From Helicovermis profundi (GTDB taxonomy: Bacteria; Bacillota; Clostridia; Peptostreptococcales; Acidaminobacteraceae), in contig NZ_AP028654.1 in assembly GCF_033097505.1 (NCBI RefSeq), positions 2,608,001 to 2,672,000 on the forward strand: a DNA stretch of 64,000 nt, given 5' to 3'. The notes beneath the pieces are model-generated. The model saw only the letters and a program-made list of their open reading frames with translations, was not told the origin of the DNA and made no database searches. The position numbers and the translations under genes were made by a program. Shown one piece after another: positions 24,792-33,808 of the stretch. How positions within the stretch are numbered: position 1 is the stretch's first letter; every line of letters begins with the position of its first letter.

Positions 24792-26486
24792 TCATTTATC
24801 TACAATTTTATCAGGGAAAATAATTTCAAAATGTACCCCCTTACCTTCATTATCCACTAGTTTTATTGTACCCTTTAACTTTTGATTAACCAAATTAAAT
24901 ACAATATGCATACCGAGTCCTATATTACCTTCATTTCGTCTGGTTGTAAAAAAAGGGTTGAAAATTTTATCTTTATACTGAGAATCAATACCTTTACCAT
25001 TATCATAAAAATCAATAATAATATTTTTATTTAAACGCCTTATTTTTATAAAAATCTTTCCATTAACTTTGTTATCAAAACCGTGAGATATGCTATTTGT
25101 AATAAGATTCGTAATAATTTGTGAAATAATTCCTGGATAAGTTTCGAAAACAAGATTATTTTCTATATCTATATCGACTTTGCACCCATTTTTTTCTACA
25201 ATTGGAGAAAGAGCATTAATTATTTTATTAATGTAATCTTTAATATTTATTACTCTTTTTTCCTCCGTATTTTGATCAGTTGACAACCTTTTAAAACCTA
25301 CAACCAATTTTGAAGTTTTTTCTAAATTAGTTTGCATAATTTCTGTTGAATCAACAATATCTCTAATATAATCACTTAATTCCGATTTTTTCAAATTTTT
25401 CTCACAAAAGTTCTTGTTTATCTTTGAACTAATATCTTCCATATAAGAATTTAATGTTATACATATACCAAGAGGTGTATTCATTTCATGGGCAACTCCA
25501 GCAACAAGTTCACCAAGCGCTGCTAATTTTTCTCTTATTATTAATTCTTTCTGAGTTAATTTTAGTTCACTCAAGGATTTTTCTAAATTCGCATTTACTA
25601 TATTAATATCTTTTGTTCTTTCATCAACTAATTTTTTTAATTTAATGTTAGATATAAGAATATTATTTATTGAATACGAAATTATAATACTAAATATTAA
25701 TCCTAAAATTATTAAGAAATAAAAAATAGTAGTTTTTCCATTATAGCCATCTTTGAATTCGGCAGAAATTTTCCACATTCCAGTTTCAACATTTACTTTC
25801 GTTTCAATAGGAGTTTCTTTGAAACTAGAGACATTAGAATAAATGACACTTTCCAAATTTTCATTATTTTGAATTTGTTCAATTTTAATATTATTTTTTT
25901 TTGAAAACTCACTTATTCCGCTAATATTAAGCATTTCATTATATTTTATTACTAAAGAAAGTTGTCCCCAATATGTTCCGTCACTTAAAACAATAGGCAT
26001 TCTATTAATTAATCCTTTTCCGCCCTGGACTAAATCAACAGGACCAACAAGCATACTTATTTTTTGGTTTTTAATCTTTAAAATATCTTCACTTTGTGAA
26101 TCAACTTTAGCCAAATCAATGCCAATCGCATTTTCATTGCCTTTTAGAGGATAAACAAATTTAATTGTAGTACCTTTTACTAATGTTAAATGACTTATAA
26201 TTTTATCACTTTTTGGAAGTAAGTTCTTTGAAAACTCATTAAACTCATTTTGATTTATATCTGGATTCATTTTTACATATGCAATAAGACCTCTTGCATT
26301 TCTAATACTTTGATTTACAGCCTGATTCACCTTTGCACTCAAAGTAAGCATTTGATTTTGAAGTAAACGTTTTTGCTCTGCAATAGATCTTTTATATTCA
26401 ATATTTGCAGAATACAAAAACATACCTAGTATAAAAACAAAAGCAGTTGCAACAATTAAAATTCTTCTTTTATTTTGAATTTTCAT
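24792..26486 (-). CDS. CHASE-domain sensor histidine kinase
   Basis: Membrane sensor kinase. TM1 (about 10-25), an extracellular CHASE-like domain (about 40-230), TM2 near 240-260, coiled coil, phospho-acceptor GVAHEMNTPLG near 335, and an ATPase domain with N box NLITNSISHGF, DNGKGID and GLGMHIVFN. I start it at ATG 26486 (AGAGG 8 nt upstream) and not at the GTG 9 bp earlier. It follows the GltD-like gene by 21 bp in one operon. That suggests the kinase monitors a redox or metabolic signal, but no response regulator is adjacent. Confidence 0.88.
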   Translation of the reverse strand: MKIQNKRRILIVATAFVFILGMFLYSANIEYKRSIAEQKRLLQNQMLTLSAKVNQAVNQSIRNARGLIAYVKMNPDINQNEFNEFSKNLLPKSDKIISHLTLVKGTTIKFVYPLKGNENAIGIDLAKVDSQSEDILKIKNQKISMLVGPVDLVQGGKGLINRMPIVLSDGTYWGQLSLVIKYNEMLNISGISEFSKKNNIKIEQIQNNENLESVIYSNVSSFKETPIETKVNVETGMWKISAEFKDGYNGKTTIFYFLIILGLIFSIIISYSINNILISNIKLKKLVDERTKDINIVNANLEKSLSELKLTQKELIIREKLAALGELVAGVAHEMNTPLGICITLNSYMEDISSKINKNFCEKNLKKSELSDYIRDIVDSTEIMQTNLEKTSKLVVGFKRLSTDQNTEEKRVINIKDYINKIINALSPIVEKNGCKVDIDIENNLVFETYPGIISQIITNLITNSISHGFDNKVNGKIFIKIRRLNKNIIIDFYDNGKGIDSQYKDKIFNPFFTTRRNEGNIGLGMHIVFNLVNQKLKGTIKLVDNEGKGVHFEIIFPDKIVDK

Positions 26487-26507
26487 TGATCTCACCTCTA
26501 AAAAATA

Positions 26508-27758
26508 CTATAAAATATCACAAGTACTTTTTTCTCCCTTAATAAATTTATCTATTTCATTTGCAACATCTTTAGAATACTTAACAGCCTCAACAACTGT
26601 TCTTGCACCTGTTACAACATCTCCTGATGCAAAAATTCCTTTTCTAGTTGTTCTTCCGCAGTTATCAGTTGTTACAAACCCGTATTTATTAGTATCAATT
26701 CCTCCAGAATTTGAAACAATATTACTCCTTGGAGCTTGGCTAACCGAAACTATTATTGAATCACATTCATATAGTTTTATTTCATCTTCTTCAATATATG
26801 TTATTTTTCCATCAATTTCTTTTTTTATAATATTTTTATAAAGTACTCCATCTTTAGTAAATTCAATAGGTTTTTTATAAAATTCAAAATTAACACCATC
26901 TATTTTTGCATAATCAACTTCATATTTACTTGCTGGTATATCATCTTCACCTTTTCTATAAAGTACAGCTACATCTCTTGATCCTGTTCTTATCGCTGTT
27001 CTTGCCACATCCATAGAAACATTTCCAGCACCTATTACACATACTTTATTTCCTAATTTATAAACCTCAGGATTTTTCAAATAATCTATTGCGTAGTGAA
27101 CATTTCCAAGGCTTTCACCTTTAATATTTAGTTTTCTTGGATTCCAAACTCCTGTTCCAATAAAAATTGCATCATAACCATCTCTAAATAAATCTTCGAT
27201 AGTTATAACCGGTCCAATTAGTGTATTAGGTCTAATTTTAACTCCAAGTTTTTCAAGTCTTACTTTTATTCTTTCAAGTACATCTTTAGCAAGTCTAAAT
27301 TCAGGTATACCATATCTAAGCACACCACCAATTTTATCATGTGACTCAAATATTGTAACATTATAACCCTTCATAGATAAAATAAAAGCAATAGTTATAC
27401 CCGCTGGGCCAGAGCCTATAATACCAACATCACCTAAATTATTAGCTTCTTTTTTAAGTTCAATAATATCTAAATTATAATCCGAAATATAATTTTCAAT
27501 ACCACCTATATTTACAGCTTTTCCTTTTATCGCTAATATACAACTTCCTTCACACTGTGATTCGTGAGGACATACTAATGAACATATAACAGAAAGTGGA
27601 TTATTATCAAATAACATTTTACCAGACTTCTTAATATGGCCATCTAAAAATAGATTTATCATTTCGGGGATATTAGTTTCGACTGGACATGCTTTGACAC
27701 ATCTTGGATTCTTACAGTTTAAACATCTTTTTGCTTCATCAATTATATTATTTGACAT
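26508..27758 (-). CDS. NAD(P)-dependent FAD/[4Fe-4S] oxidoreductase, glutamate synthase small-subunit (GltD) type
   Basis: The GltD/NfnB-like flavoenzyme family moves electrons between NAD(P)H and partner enzymes. An N-terminal domain with CLNCKNPRCVKAC and CSLVCPHESQCEGSC binds two [4Fe-4S] clusters. The FAD motif (IGSGPAGITIAF) and NADP motif (VIGAGNVSMDVARTA) follow, and GIFASGDV is near the end. 416 aa. No GltB or NfnA partner is beside it; the next gene in the operon is a sensor kinase. So it may be a stand-alone or redox-sensing member; its electron acceptor is unknown. Confidence 0.88.
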   Translation of the reverse strand: MSNNIIDEAKRCLNCKNPRCVKACPVETNIPEMINLFLDGHIKKSGKMLFDNNPLSVICSLVCPHESQCEGSCILAIKGKAVNIGGIENYISDYNLDIIELKKEANNLGDVGIIGSGPAGITIAFILSMKGYNVTIFESHDKIGGVLRYGIPEFRLAKDVLERIKVRLEKLGVKIRPNTLIGPVITIEDLFRDGYDAIFIGTGVWNPRKLNIKGESLGNVHYAIDYLKNPEVYKLGNKVCVIGAGNVSMDVARTAIRTGSRDVAVLYRKGEDDIPASKYEVDYAKIDGVNFEFYKKPIEFTKDGVLYKNIIKKEIDGKITYIEEDEIKLYECDSIIVSVSQAPRSNIVSNSGGIDTNKYGFVTTDNCGRTTRKGIFASGDVVTGARTVVEAVKYSKDVANEIDKFIKGEKSTCDIL

Positions 27759-27899
27759 AATAGCCTCCTACAATATTCATATCCATTTTTTTTGATAGTA
27801 ATCATTACATTTTCATATGGATATATCAAGTTTCTATATAGTATACTATAAAAATATCTAAAGAAATTATGAACATTTTGTTAACTGTAGGGACGGAAC

Positions 27900-27928
27900 T
27901 TGACTTTTTGTTTTTTCAAATGTATATT
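27900..27928 (+). promoter_or_regulatory. Promoter of the Y1-like gene, trxB and disulfide oxidoreductase
   Basis: -35 TTGACT (27900-27905), 17 bp, -10 TATATT (27923-27928). Confidence 0.65.
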
Positions 27929-27982
27929 GAATATAAGAAATCAATTTTTTAATAATTGACTATTTACTAGTAAGGTGGGTAT

Positions 27983-28756
27983 ATGGTAAGAAAAGCTAGA
28001 GATAAAAACACTTTTGGAACATATTACATTACGCAAAATGCAAATGTAGATACTGATCTATTTTCTGGTGATGAAGATAGAAAAAAGTTTTTAGATATTT
28101 TAGAGAAAACAAAATCTAAGTTTGATTATAAATTATATGCATATTGCCTTACTAACAATAATTTCTATCAATTAATTATTTTTGATAACGGAAGTGATAT
28201 TTCCAAAATTATGAAAAGTATTAATATATCCTATTCTATGTACAAAAAATGCGATAGAAAATTATTTAAAGATAGATATAAAAGTTATTTAATTAAAGAT
28301 TACTTTGAATTACTTGAATACACAAAAAAAATACATTGTCATGACAATAAATGGAATAGCTACTGCCATTATATTTCTGATAATAAAATTTCTAATACAC
28401 TCTTAGATTCAGACGAGATACTAAATACTTTTAAATTCAAAGATTTTGATCCAAAAAAATCATATAAAGATTTTCTTGATGATAAATTAGATTTTAAAGA
28501 TATTGTTTGTGATAAAAATATTATATTTTGTGAAGATAATAAAAATTGTATTTCTTGTTTAAAAGAAGCCAATACTTTTCTACAAACTATATTAGAAAAA
28601 GAAAATATTTCTTTTGAAAATTTAATCAAAAATAAATCACGAAGAAATTCACTAGTAAAATACTTTAGAAAAAATTCTTTACTTACATTAAAAGAAATTG
28701 GAGCTTTATTTGGTAATTTAAGCGAGTCAACAATTTGTAAAATTATAAATAAATAA
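27983..28756 (+). CDS. Y1-transposase-like (RAYT-like) protein lacking the HUH motif, with C-terminal HTH
   Basis: 257 aa. The first 130 residues follow the REP-associated tyrosine transposase pattern (MVRKARDK...YYITQNAN, then KLYAYCLTNNNFYQLIIF, then KLFKDRYKSYLI). The family's catalytic HxH in the '(M)PNHxH' position reads NFY here, so the metal-binding histidines are gone and nuclease activity is doubtful. The last 40 residues (TLKEIGALFGNLSESTICKII) form a helix-turn-helix like the DnaA C-terminus. Nine Cys are present, including CEDNKNCISC. It has no IS ends and sits 31 bp before trxB, so a domesticated DNA-binding, possibly redox-sensing role is my inference. Confidence 0.75.
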   Translation: MVRKARDKNTFGTYYITQNANVDTDLFSGDEDRKKFLDILEKTKSKFDYKLYAYCLTNNNFYQLIIFDNGSDISKIMKSINISYSMYKKCDRKLFKDRYKSYLIKDYFELLEYTKKIHCHDNKWNSYCHYISDNKISNTLLDSDEILNTFKFKDFDPKKSYKDFLDDKLDFKDIVCDKNIIFCEDNKNCISCLKEANTFLQTILEKENISFENLIKNKSRRNSLVKYFRKNSLLTLKEIGALFGNLSESTICKIINK

Positions 28757-28787
28757 AAATATTAATAACAAATTAGGCGGTGAAAAA

Positions 28788-29765
28788 ATGGATTTAAATT
28801 TTAGTATTGATTCAAATGCAATAAGCAGTAAAAAAAATACACTTTCAGAAAATGTCATTTATGACATTCTTGTAATTGGCGGTGGTCCTTCTGGACTTAA
28901 CAGTGCACTGTATAGTAAACGAAGTGGATTAAATGTAGGAATTATTGCCGATAAATACGGCGGACAAATTCTAGATACTTCATCAGTTGAAAACTATTTA
29001 GGATATGAATCTCTTTCTGGTGAAGAACTTGCTAAGAAATTTCAAAAACATATAAGTAATTATGATATCCCTATAAAAAAGGATAGTAAAGTAACTAACA
29101 TCACAAAAGATAACAAAGTTTTTTCATTGATCTTAAATGATACTACTATTTTAAAATCAAAAGCTGTTGTAATAGCCACAGGAAGTAAACCTAGACAGCT
29201 TAATGTAAAAGGTGAAAATGAATTTTTAGGAAAAGGAGTTGCTTACTGTGCTATATGTGATGGCCCATTATTTGCTGATAGAACTGTTATAGTTGCAGGT
29301 GGTGGAAATTCTGCTGTTGAGGCTGCAATGGATCTTTCTAAAATAGCGAGCAAAGTCATTATTGTTCATAGAAGTAAATTTAGAGCCGAAAAAATATTAG
29401 TTGATAAACTTAAAAAAATAGAAAATATAGATATCCATCTTAATACTGAAATTAAAGAAATTTACGGTAAAAGACTTGTTAGTGGAATCAAAGCACTAAA
29501 TAAATCAAACAAGGAAATTATAGATATAAAAGCTGATGGTGTTTTTGTTGAAATTGGATATAACCCTAATAGCGAACCCTTTAAAGATTTAATAGAGCTT
29601 AATGAGAAAGGCGAAATAATTATTGATGGTCTTTGCAAAACAAATATTGAAGGTATATTTGCATCTGGAGATGTTACAAACGTTTCTTATAAACAAATTT
29701 CGATATCAAGCGGAGAAGGCGCTAAAGCTGCTCTTTCTGCTAATCAATATATAAACGCATTATAA
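28788..29765 (+). CDS. trxB: Thioredoxin-disulfide reductase
   Basis: Flavoprotein moving electrons from NAD(P)H to thioredoxin-like proteins. FAD motif VIGGGPSGLNSALY, active-site dithiol CAICDG (about 153-158), second nucleotide motif VAGGGNSAVEAAMDL, and GIFASGDVT near the C-terminus. At 325 aa it is slightly longer than usual because of an extra N-terminal stretch of about 22 residues. RBS AGGCGG. It lies between the Y1-like gene and a two-site disulfide oxidoreductase that is its likely partner. Confidence 0.94.
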   Translation: MDLNFSIDSNAISSKKNTLSENVIYDILVIGGGPSGLNSALYSKRSGLNVGIIADKYGGQILDTSSVENYLGYESLSGEELAKKFQKHISNYDIPIKKDSKVTNITKDNKVFSLILNDTTILKSKAVVIATGSKPRQLNVKGENEFLGKGVAYCAICDGPLFADRTVIVAGGGNSAVEAAMDLSKIASKVIIVHRSKFRAEKILVDKLKKIENIDIHLNTEIKEIYGKRLVSGIKALNKSNKEIIDIKADGVFVEIGYNPNSEPFKDLIELNEKGEIIIDGLCKTNIEGIFASGDVTNVSYKQISISSGEGAKAALSANQYINAL

Positions 29766-29833
29766 ATTATCAAACTTTTTATGATTACTATTATTTAAAA
29801 TTTTGATAGCAAACAAACTAGGAGGAATAAAAA

Positions 29834-30475
29834 ATGGCATTATTAAATGAAGACATTAGAAAACAACTTACAGAAGTATTTGACACAATGAAGGATGAGG
29901 TAACAATTGCACTTTTTACTAAAAAAGACAGTTGTGATTCATGTGCTGACACGCTTTCATTTATGAAAGAAATTGAAGAAATTGGATCAAAAATAAAATT
30001 AATTACTTACGATATTGATGATGATAGTGAAAAAGCAAAAGAATATAATGTAGAACTTACTCCTGCTATTGTTTTACTTGACCATAACAATGTAGATAAT
30101 GGAGTAAAATATAATGGTATTCCTGCTGGTCATGAAATCAATTCTTTAATTACTGGTTTACTTGAAGTTTCAGGTACTGGTGAAGCTTTACCAGAAGAAA
30201 TGAAAAAAAGAGTTGATGCAATAAATAAACCAATTCATATAAGAGTATTTGTAACTTTAGGATGTCCTCATTGTCCTGGTGCAGTTTCAAAAGCACATAA
30301 ACTTGCTCTTGAAAATAAATTTGTAACAGCTGAAATGATTGAAGCTCAAACATTCGCTGACTTATCTGATAAATACGATGTTAGTGGAGTTCCAAAAATA
30401 ATCATTAATGAAGATCACGATTTAGTTGGTAACCAACCACTTGAAAAATTCTTAGAAGTAATAGAAAGTCTTTAA
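29834..30475 (+). CDS. Protein disulfide oxidoreductase with two thioredoxin folds (PDO/AhpF-N type)
   Basis: 213 aa with two tandem thioredoxin-like units: the first has CDSC (about 34-37), the second CPHC (about 143-146) followed by cis-Pro GVPKII. This is the architecture of glutaredoxin-like PDO proteins, which accept electrons from a TrxB-type reductase. Ribosome site AGGAGG. It is 68 bp after trxB and before a shared terminator. The pair probably forms a reducing system for peroxide detoxification, ribonucleotide reduction or amino acid reductases; the last are not in the window. Confidence 0.88.
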   Translation: MALLNEDIRKQLTEVFDTMKDEVTIALFTKKDSCDSCADTLSFMKEIEEIGSKIKLITYDIDDDSEKAKEYNVELTPAIVLLDHNNVDNGVKYNGIPAGHEINSLITGLLEVSGTGEALPEEMKKRVDAINKPIHIRVFVTLGCPHCPGAVSKAHKLALENKFVTAEMIEAQTFADLSDKYDVSGVPKIIINEDHDLVGNQPLEKFLEVIESL

Positions 30476-30481
30476 AAAAAT

Positions 30482-30521
30482 TAAGCGTAAAAAGGAATAT
30501 TAATCCTTTTTACGCTTTTTT
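30482..30521. terminator. Bidirectional terminator after the disulfide oxidoreductase gene
   Basis: Arms AAGCGTAAAAAGGA / TCCTTTTTACGCTT, 7-nt loop, T tract downstream; A-rich flank on the other side can serve the convergent gene. Confidence 0.85.
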
Positions 30522-30552
30522 ATTCAATACATTAGAATTCTAAATTCATTTA

Positions 30553-31647
30553 TTAATATATAATATAAGAGCTTGTTTGAGCTGGTATACTCATTGTCAT
30601 AACTGGTGGACAAATTGCTTTAATGAAGTCTCCTTTTTTAAACGATTTATTAAAAATCGTAGAATCTCCATTTGTATGAATAATAATTTGATCCATCATT
30701 TCTCTTGAATCTTTTTTTGTAGAAATTGTAATATTCGTATTACCTCTTGAATCTACCGATATATCTTTTACATATCCCATATGACTTACTACATTATTGT
30801 TTGAAATATAATAGTTTTTATTTTTTAGACTAACTTGCATTTCAAAAATAACACTTAAAAATTCTACTGGAACCAAAGTAAGTCCATTTTTTATAATTGG
30901 TGCATGACTTAATTTAATAGGAGCCATTTTATTTTTACTATAGTAATTTTTATCTATATAAATTTCCGTCCATCTTGCACCCTTACTAATTGAAATAGAA
31001 TGATTTTCACTATTCCATTTAACTGTATATCCCATTTTTTCAAACACATTTCTAAGAGGTAAATAGCTAATATTTTTTTCTCTAACTACATTTAGATCAG
31101 AAGCTACTAATTCATTATTGTAATATATTTTTGAAATACTCTTTGATTCACTATCTTTCGCTAAATTAGTAATGTTTAACAAATTGTTAGTACTTTTAAC
31201 ATTCAATATAAAACTATCAATTGCAGCTTTTTCCCAGCTTCTTGAATAATTAAAATTTATTTCAGTATTCGAACCTTCTTTAACTTCAAAAGTTATAATT
31301 CTTTTTCCAGGCGAACCTATTAAACCGCTTGTAGAAGAAGAAAATTCATCTTTTATCACTTTAATTAAAGTTTTATCAGCTACTTTATAATTCCACTGAT
31401 AACCCGTTGAAGGATTCTCGATAATAGTAATTGTAAATTTATCATTTTCTTTTGAAATTGTATATTTTTCCTCTTCACTTCTATTAGTTATAGTCTCTAC
31501 ATCATTTGAAATTAACATAGGTTTAACAGTATCCATTTCACCAATATATAAGGTTGGCACAGGCACATTTGCATTTACATCCGCAAATGCCACTATGCTA
31601 GAAAATACCATTAATCCTACCATTATTAAAGTAATTATTTTTTTCAT
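30553..31647 (-). CDS. Secreted protein with chagasin-type inhibitor and copper-amine-oxidase-N-like domains
   Basis: Exported protein: signal peptide (MKKIITLIMVGLMVFSSIVAFA, cleavage after AFA). Residues about 60-150 carry the chagasin (I42) pattern, NPSTGYQW and a later GSPGKRIITFEV, typical of cysteine peptidase inhibitors. Residues about 180-300 match the Cu_amine_oxidN1 repeat often found in secreted clostridial proteins (NISYLPLRNVFEKMGYTVKW). The start is set at 31647 since GGAGG lies just before; the ATG 12 bp upstream contains it. 364 aa. The role is probably cell-surface, possibly protease control. Confidence 0.8.
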   Translation of the reverse strand: MKKIITLIMVGLMVFSSIVAFADVNANVPVPTLYIGEMDTVKPMLISNDVETITNRSEEEKYTISKENDKFTITIIENPSTGYQWNYKVADKTLIKVIKDEFSSSTSGLIGSPGKRIITFEVKEGSNTEINFNYSRSWEKAAIDSFILNVKSTNNLLNITNLAKDSESKSISKIYYNNELVASDLNVVREKNISYLPLRNVFEKMGYTVKWNSENHSISISKGARWTEIYIDKNYYSKNKMAPIKLSHAPIIKNGLTLVPVEFLSVIFEMQVSLKNKNYYISNNNVVSHMGYVKDISVDSRGNTNITISTKKDSREMMDQIIIHTNGDSTIFNKSFKKGDFIKAICPPVMTMSIPAQTSSYIIY

Positions 31648-31835
31648 CTTTTCCTCCATATTTCCATATAATTATTAGTTTTATTTTGCTTTTCATAGAT
31701 TAGACGAGTAATTTTATAAAAAGTTCCATTTTTTTCGAATAATTTTTATTTAGTAAATTAGTACACAAAAAAAATTATAAATTATACTTTCTGAAAATTT
31801 CTTTGTTAGTATATTATAAACTTCTAATATAACTA

Positions 31836-31863
31836 TTGATTTTTAAAAATTATGTTGTAGAAT
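31836..31863 (+). promoter_or_regulatory. Promoter of the CobW-like gene
   Basis: -35 TTGATT (31836-31841), 16 bp, -10 TAGAAT (31858-31863), about 50 bp before the start codon. Confidence 0.45.
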
Positions 31864-31913
31864 GTTAATGAAGTTAATTTTTTAACTATTATTTTAAAAG
31901 TGAGGATAAAAAT

Positions 31914-32846
31914 ATGAGAACTCCAATAAACTTATTTACAATTAACGGATTTTTAGGTAGCGGGAAAACAACATTATTAAAAAATGTACTCGAAAATAAT
32001 AAACATCTTAAAATTGGTGTAATTCAAAATGAATTCGGAAAAATAGGTATTGATGGTGAAATTATAAAAAAAGACGGACTAGAAATTGTTGAAGTCAATA
32101 GGGGCTCTATTTATTGTTCATGCCTTCAATTGTCCTTTATTAGTGCGCTAAAAGAAATGGTAGAGAGAGAAGTTGAATATCTTATAGTTGAAGGCTCTGG
32201 ACTAGCTGATCCTTCAAATATGAATGAAATACTTGATGCTCTTCACTCTGTGATGCCAAATGCAATGCACTATAAAGGTTCAATTTGTTTGATCGATGCT
32301 CCGCAGTTTTTAGATCAACTTGAAGAAATTGAAACTGTAGAAAGTCAATTAATTCACTCTCAGTTAGCCGTAATAAATAAAGTTGATTTAGTTAACACAA
32401 ATAAAATAAGAAAAATCAAATCTGTTATAAAAGAAATTAAGCCTGATATATTAATAGAAGAAACAACTTTTGGAAAGTATGATATGGAGTTTCTTACTAA
32501 AAACCTTGTAGAAATTAGTCCTATGCATTTTGGCGAAACGTCTAATTCAGTTGATAACAAACCAAAAACACTCTCTATGACTTTTGATAAAAAGGTTGAT
32601 AGAAGCAAATTTAAAAATTTCATAGATTTAATAAAAAAAGATTGCTATAGAATAAAAGGATTTATTAGTACTAATGAAGGATTTACTAAGATAGATGCAG
32701 TAGGTCCTCAAGTAGATTTAATTAATTCTGAAAAAGAAAATTTAGATTCTAAAGTCGTATTTATATCAAAAATTGGACCACAAATCATAAGACCTATTTT
32801 TGCTGCTTGGGAAAGTAACTTTGATTTTGAAATGAAACTTAGATAG
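31914..32846 (+). CDS. G3E-family GTPase, CobW/YjiA type metallochaperone
   Basis: GTP-dependent metal insertase family. Walker A GFLGSGKTTLL is near residue 10, the switch Glu in VEGSGLADP near 95, and NKVDL as the G4 motif near 155, then a CobW C-terminal domain. The family's metal-binding CxCC site reads YCSC here, so the last Cys is one residue off the common pattern. 310 aa. Single-gene unit with its own promoter and terminator. The metal (Zn, Co or Ni) cannot be told; no cobalamin genes are adjacent. Confidence 0.88.
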   Translation: MRTPINLFTINGFLGSGKTTLLKNVLENNKHLKIGVIQNEFGKIGIDGEIIKKDGLEIVEVNRGSIYCSCLQLSFISALKEMVEREVEYLIVEGSGLADPSNMNEILDALHSVMPNAMHYKGSICLIDAPQFLDQLEEIETVESQLIHSQLAVINKVDLVNTNKIRKIKSVIKEIKPDILIEETTFGKYDMEFLTKNLVEISPMHFGETSNSVDNKPKTLSMTFDKKVDRSKFKNFIDLIKKDCYRIKGFISTNEGFTKIDAVGPQVDLINSEKENLDSKVVFISKIGPQIIRPIFAAWESNFDFEMKLR

Positions 32847-32876
32847 TTTTTATATAAATAAACCAATCATAATATT

Positions 32877-32920
32877 AAAAACACTAGCCTATATGAATAT
32901 ATATATGCTAGTGTTTTGTT
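32877..32920. terminator. Terminator between the CobW-like and TSUP genes
   Basis: Arms AAAACACTAGC / GCTAGTGTTTT around an AT-rich partly paired loop, between convergent genes. Confidence 0.75.
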
Positions 32921-32933
32921 TCGTTTTGTTTAA

Positions 32934-33653
32934 TTAAATAATAGCAGAAATAATGCTCATAAGTCCCATTATAAATATTAAAAATAAAGTAATTTTTTTA
33001 AAGTGCTTTTCTTTAACTCTTTTTGATGTCCTTATGCCACCAAAAATACCTATAAATAGGGCTAGTATATTTATAGCGGAAAGTTTTAAAACGTCAATAG
33101 TTAACAAATTTCCAAAGAAAAAAGCTGGTAAACTCAAAATATTTAGAAGTAAAAAATATGTAGTGAGCGTTTTTCTAAAAGTATCTTTATTCGTATCTTC
33201 ATTACTTAAAAGCAAAACTATTGGCGGTCCGCTTAGAGAGACACTTCCATTAAGAACACCACTTAAAAAACCCGCGAAAACATCAGCAACTATTACATTA
33301 TTAATTTTAGCTCTATAGCCTTTCATCATAATAATTGAAGAAAATACAATCATAATACCAACGAATAATTTTAATGAATTATCATCTATCACGTTTAAGA
33401 TTCTAACTCCAATAAAACTTGAAATTGTACTCACTATTACTAAAATAATAATTCTCTTTTTATTTACTTTACCATCTAGCTTAAAAAAAAGGACACTATT
33501 CATTATTAAACTATATATTATTAACATTGGAACAAATTCTTTTAGTGGTAATATTAAGCTTAAAAGTGGAACTGCTATAAGGGAAAAACCAAAACTTGTA
33601 ATACCTTGAATAAATCCTGCAAAAATTATTATTAAAAATATCGCTATTTCCAT
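32934..33653 (-). CDS. TSUP/TauE-SafE family membrane transporter
   Basis: 239-aa membrane protein with about 8 TM helices. The N-terminal repeat GFIQGITSFGFSLIAVPLLSLILP and the second-half SGVLNGSVSLSGPPIVLLL match the TSUP permease family, which exports sulfite, sulfonates or other small organic anions. It is monocistronic and divergent from the DUF362 gene. The substrate is unknown; no sulfur-assimilation genes are adjacent. Confidence 0.85.
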   Translation of the reverse strand: MEIAIFLIIIFAGFIQGITSFGFSLIAVPLLSLILPLKEFVPMLIIYSLIMNSVLFFKLDGKVNKKRIIILVIVSTISSFIGVRILNVIDDNSLKLFVGIMIVFSSIIMMKGYRAKINNVIVADVFAGFLSGVLNGSVSLSGPPIVLLLSNEDTNKDTFRKTLTTYFLLLNILSLPAFFFGNLLTIDVLKLSAINILALFIGIFGGIRTSKRVKEKHFKKITLFLIFIMGLMSIISAII

Positions 33654-33750
33654 ACATCCTCTCTTTTTTTATATATTTTTTATCAAATTCATTTAATTTA
33701 TCTCACCTCAACATTATTATATACTAAAAATTAAATGTATAAAATAACAA

Positions 33751-33778
33751 TTGATTATTTGACTTTATAGCATATAAT
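33751..33778 (+). promoter_or_regulatory. Promoter of the DUF362 gene
   Basis: -35 TTGATT (33751-33756), 16 bp, -10 TATAAT (33773-33778). Confidence 0.5.
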
Positions 33779-33808
33779 TAAATTAGTACAGCACAAATAG
33801 GAGGATTT

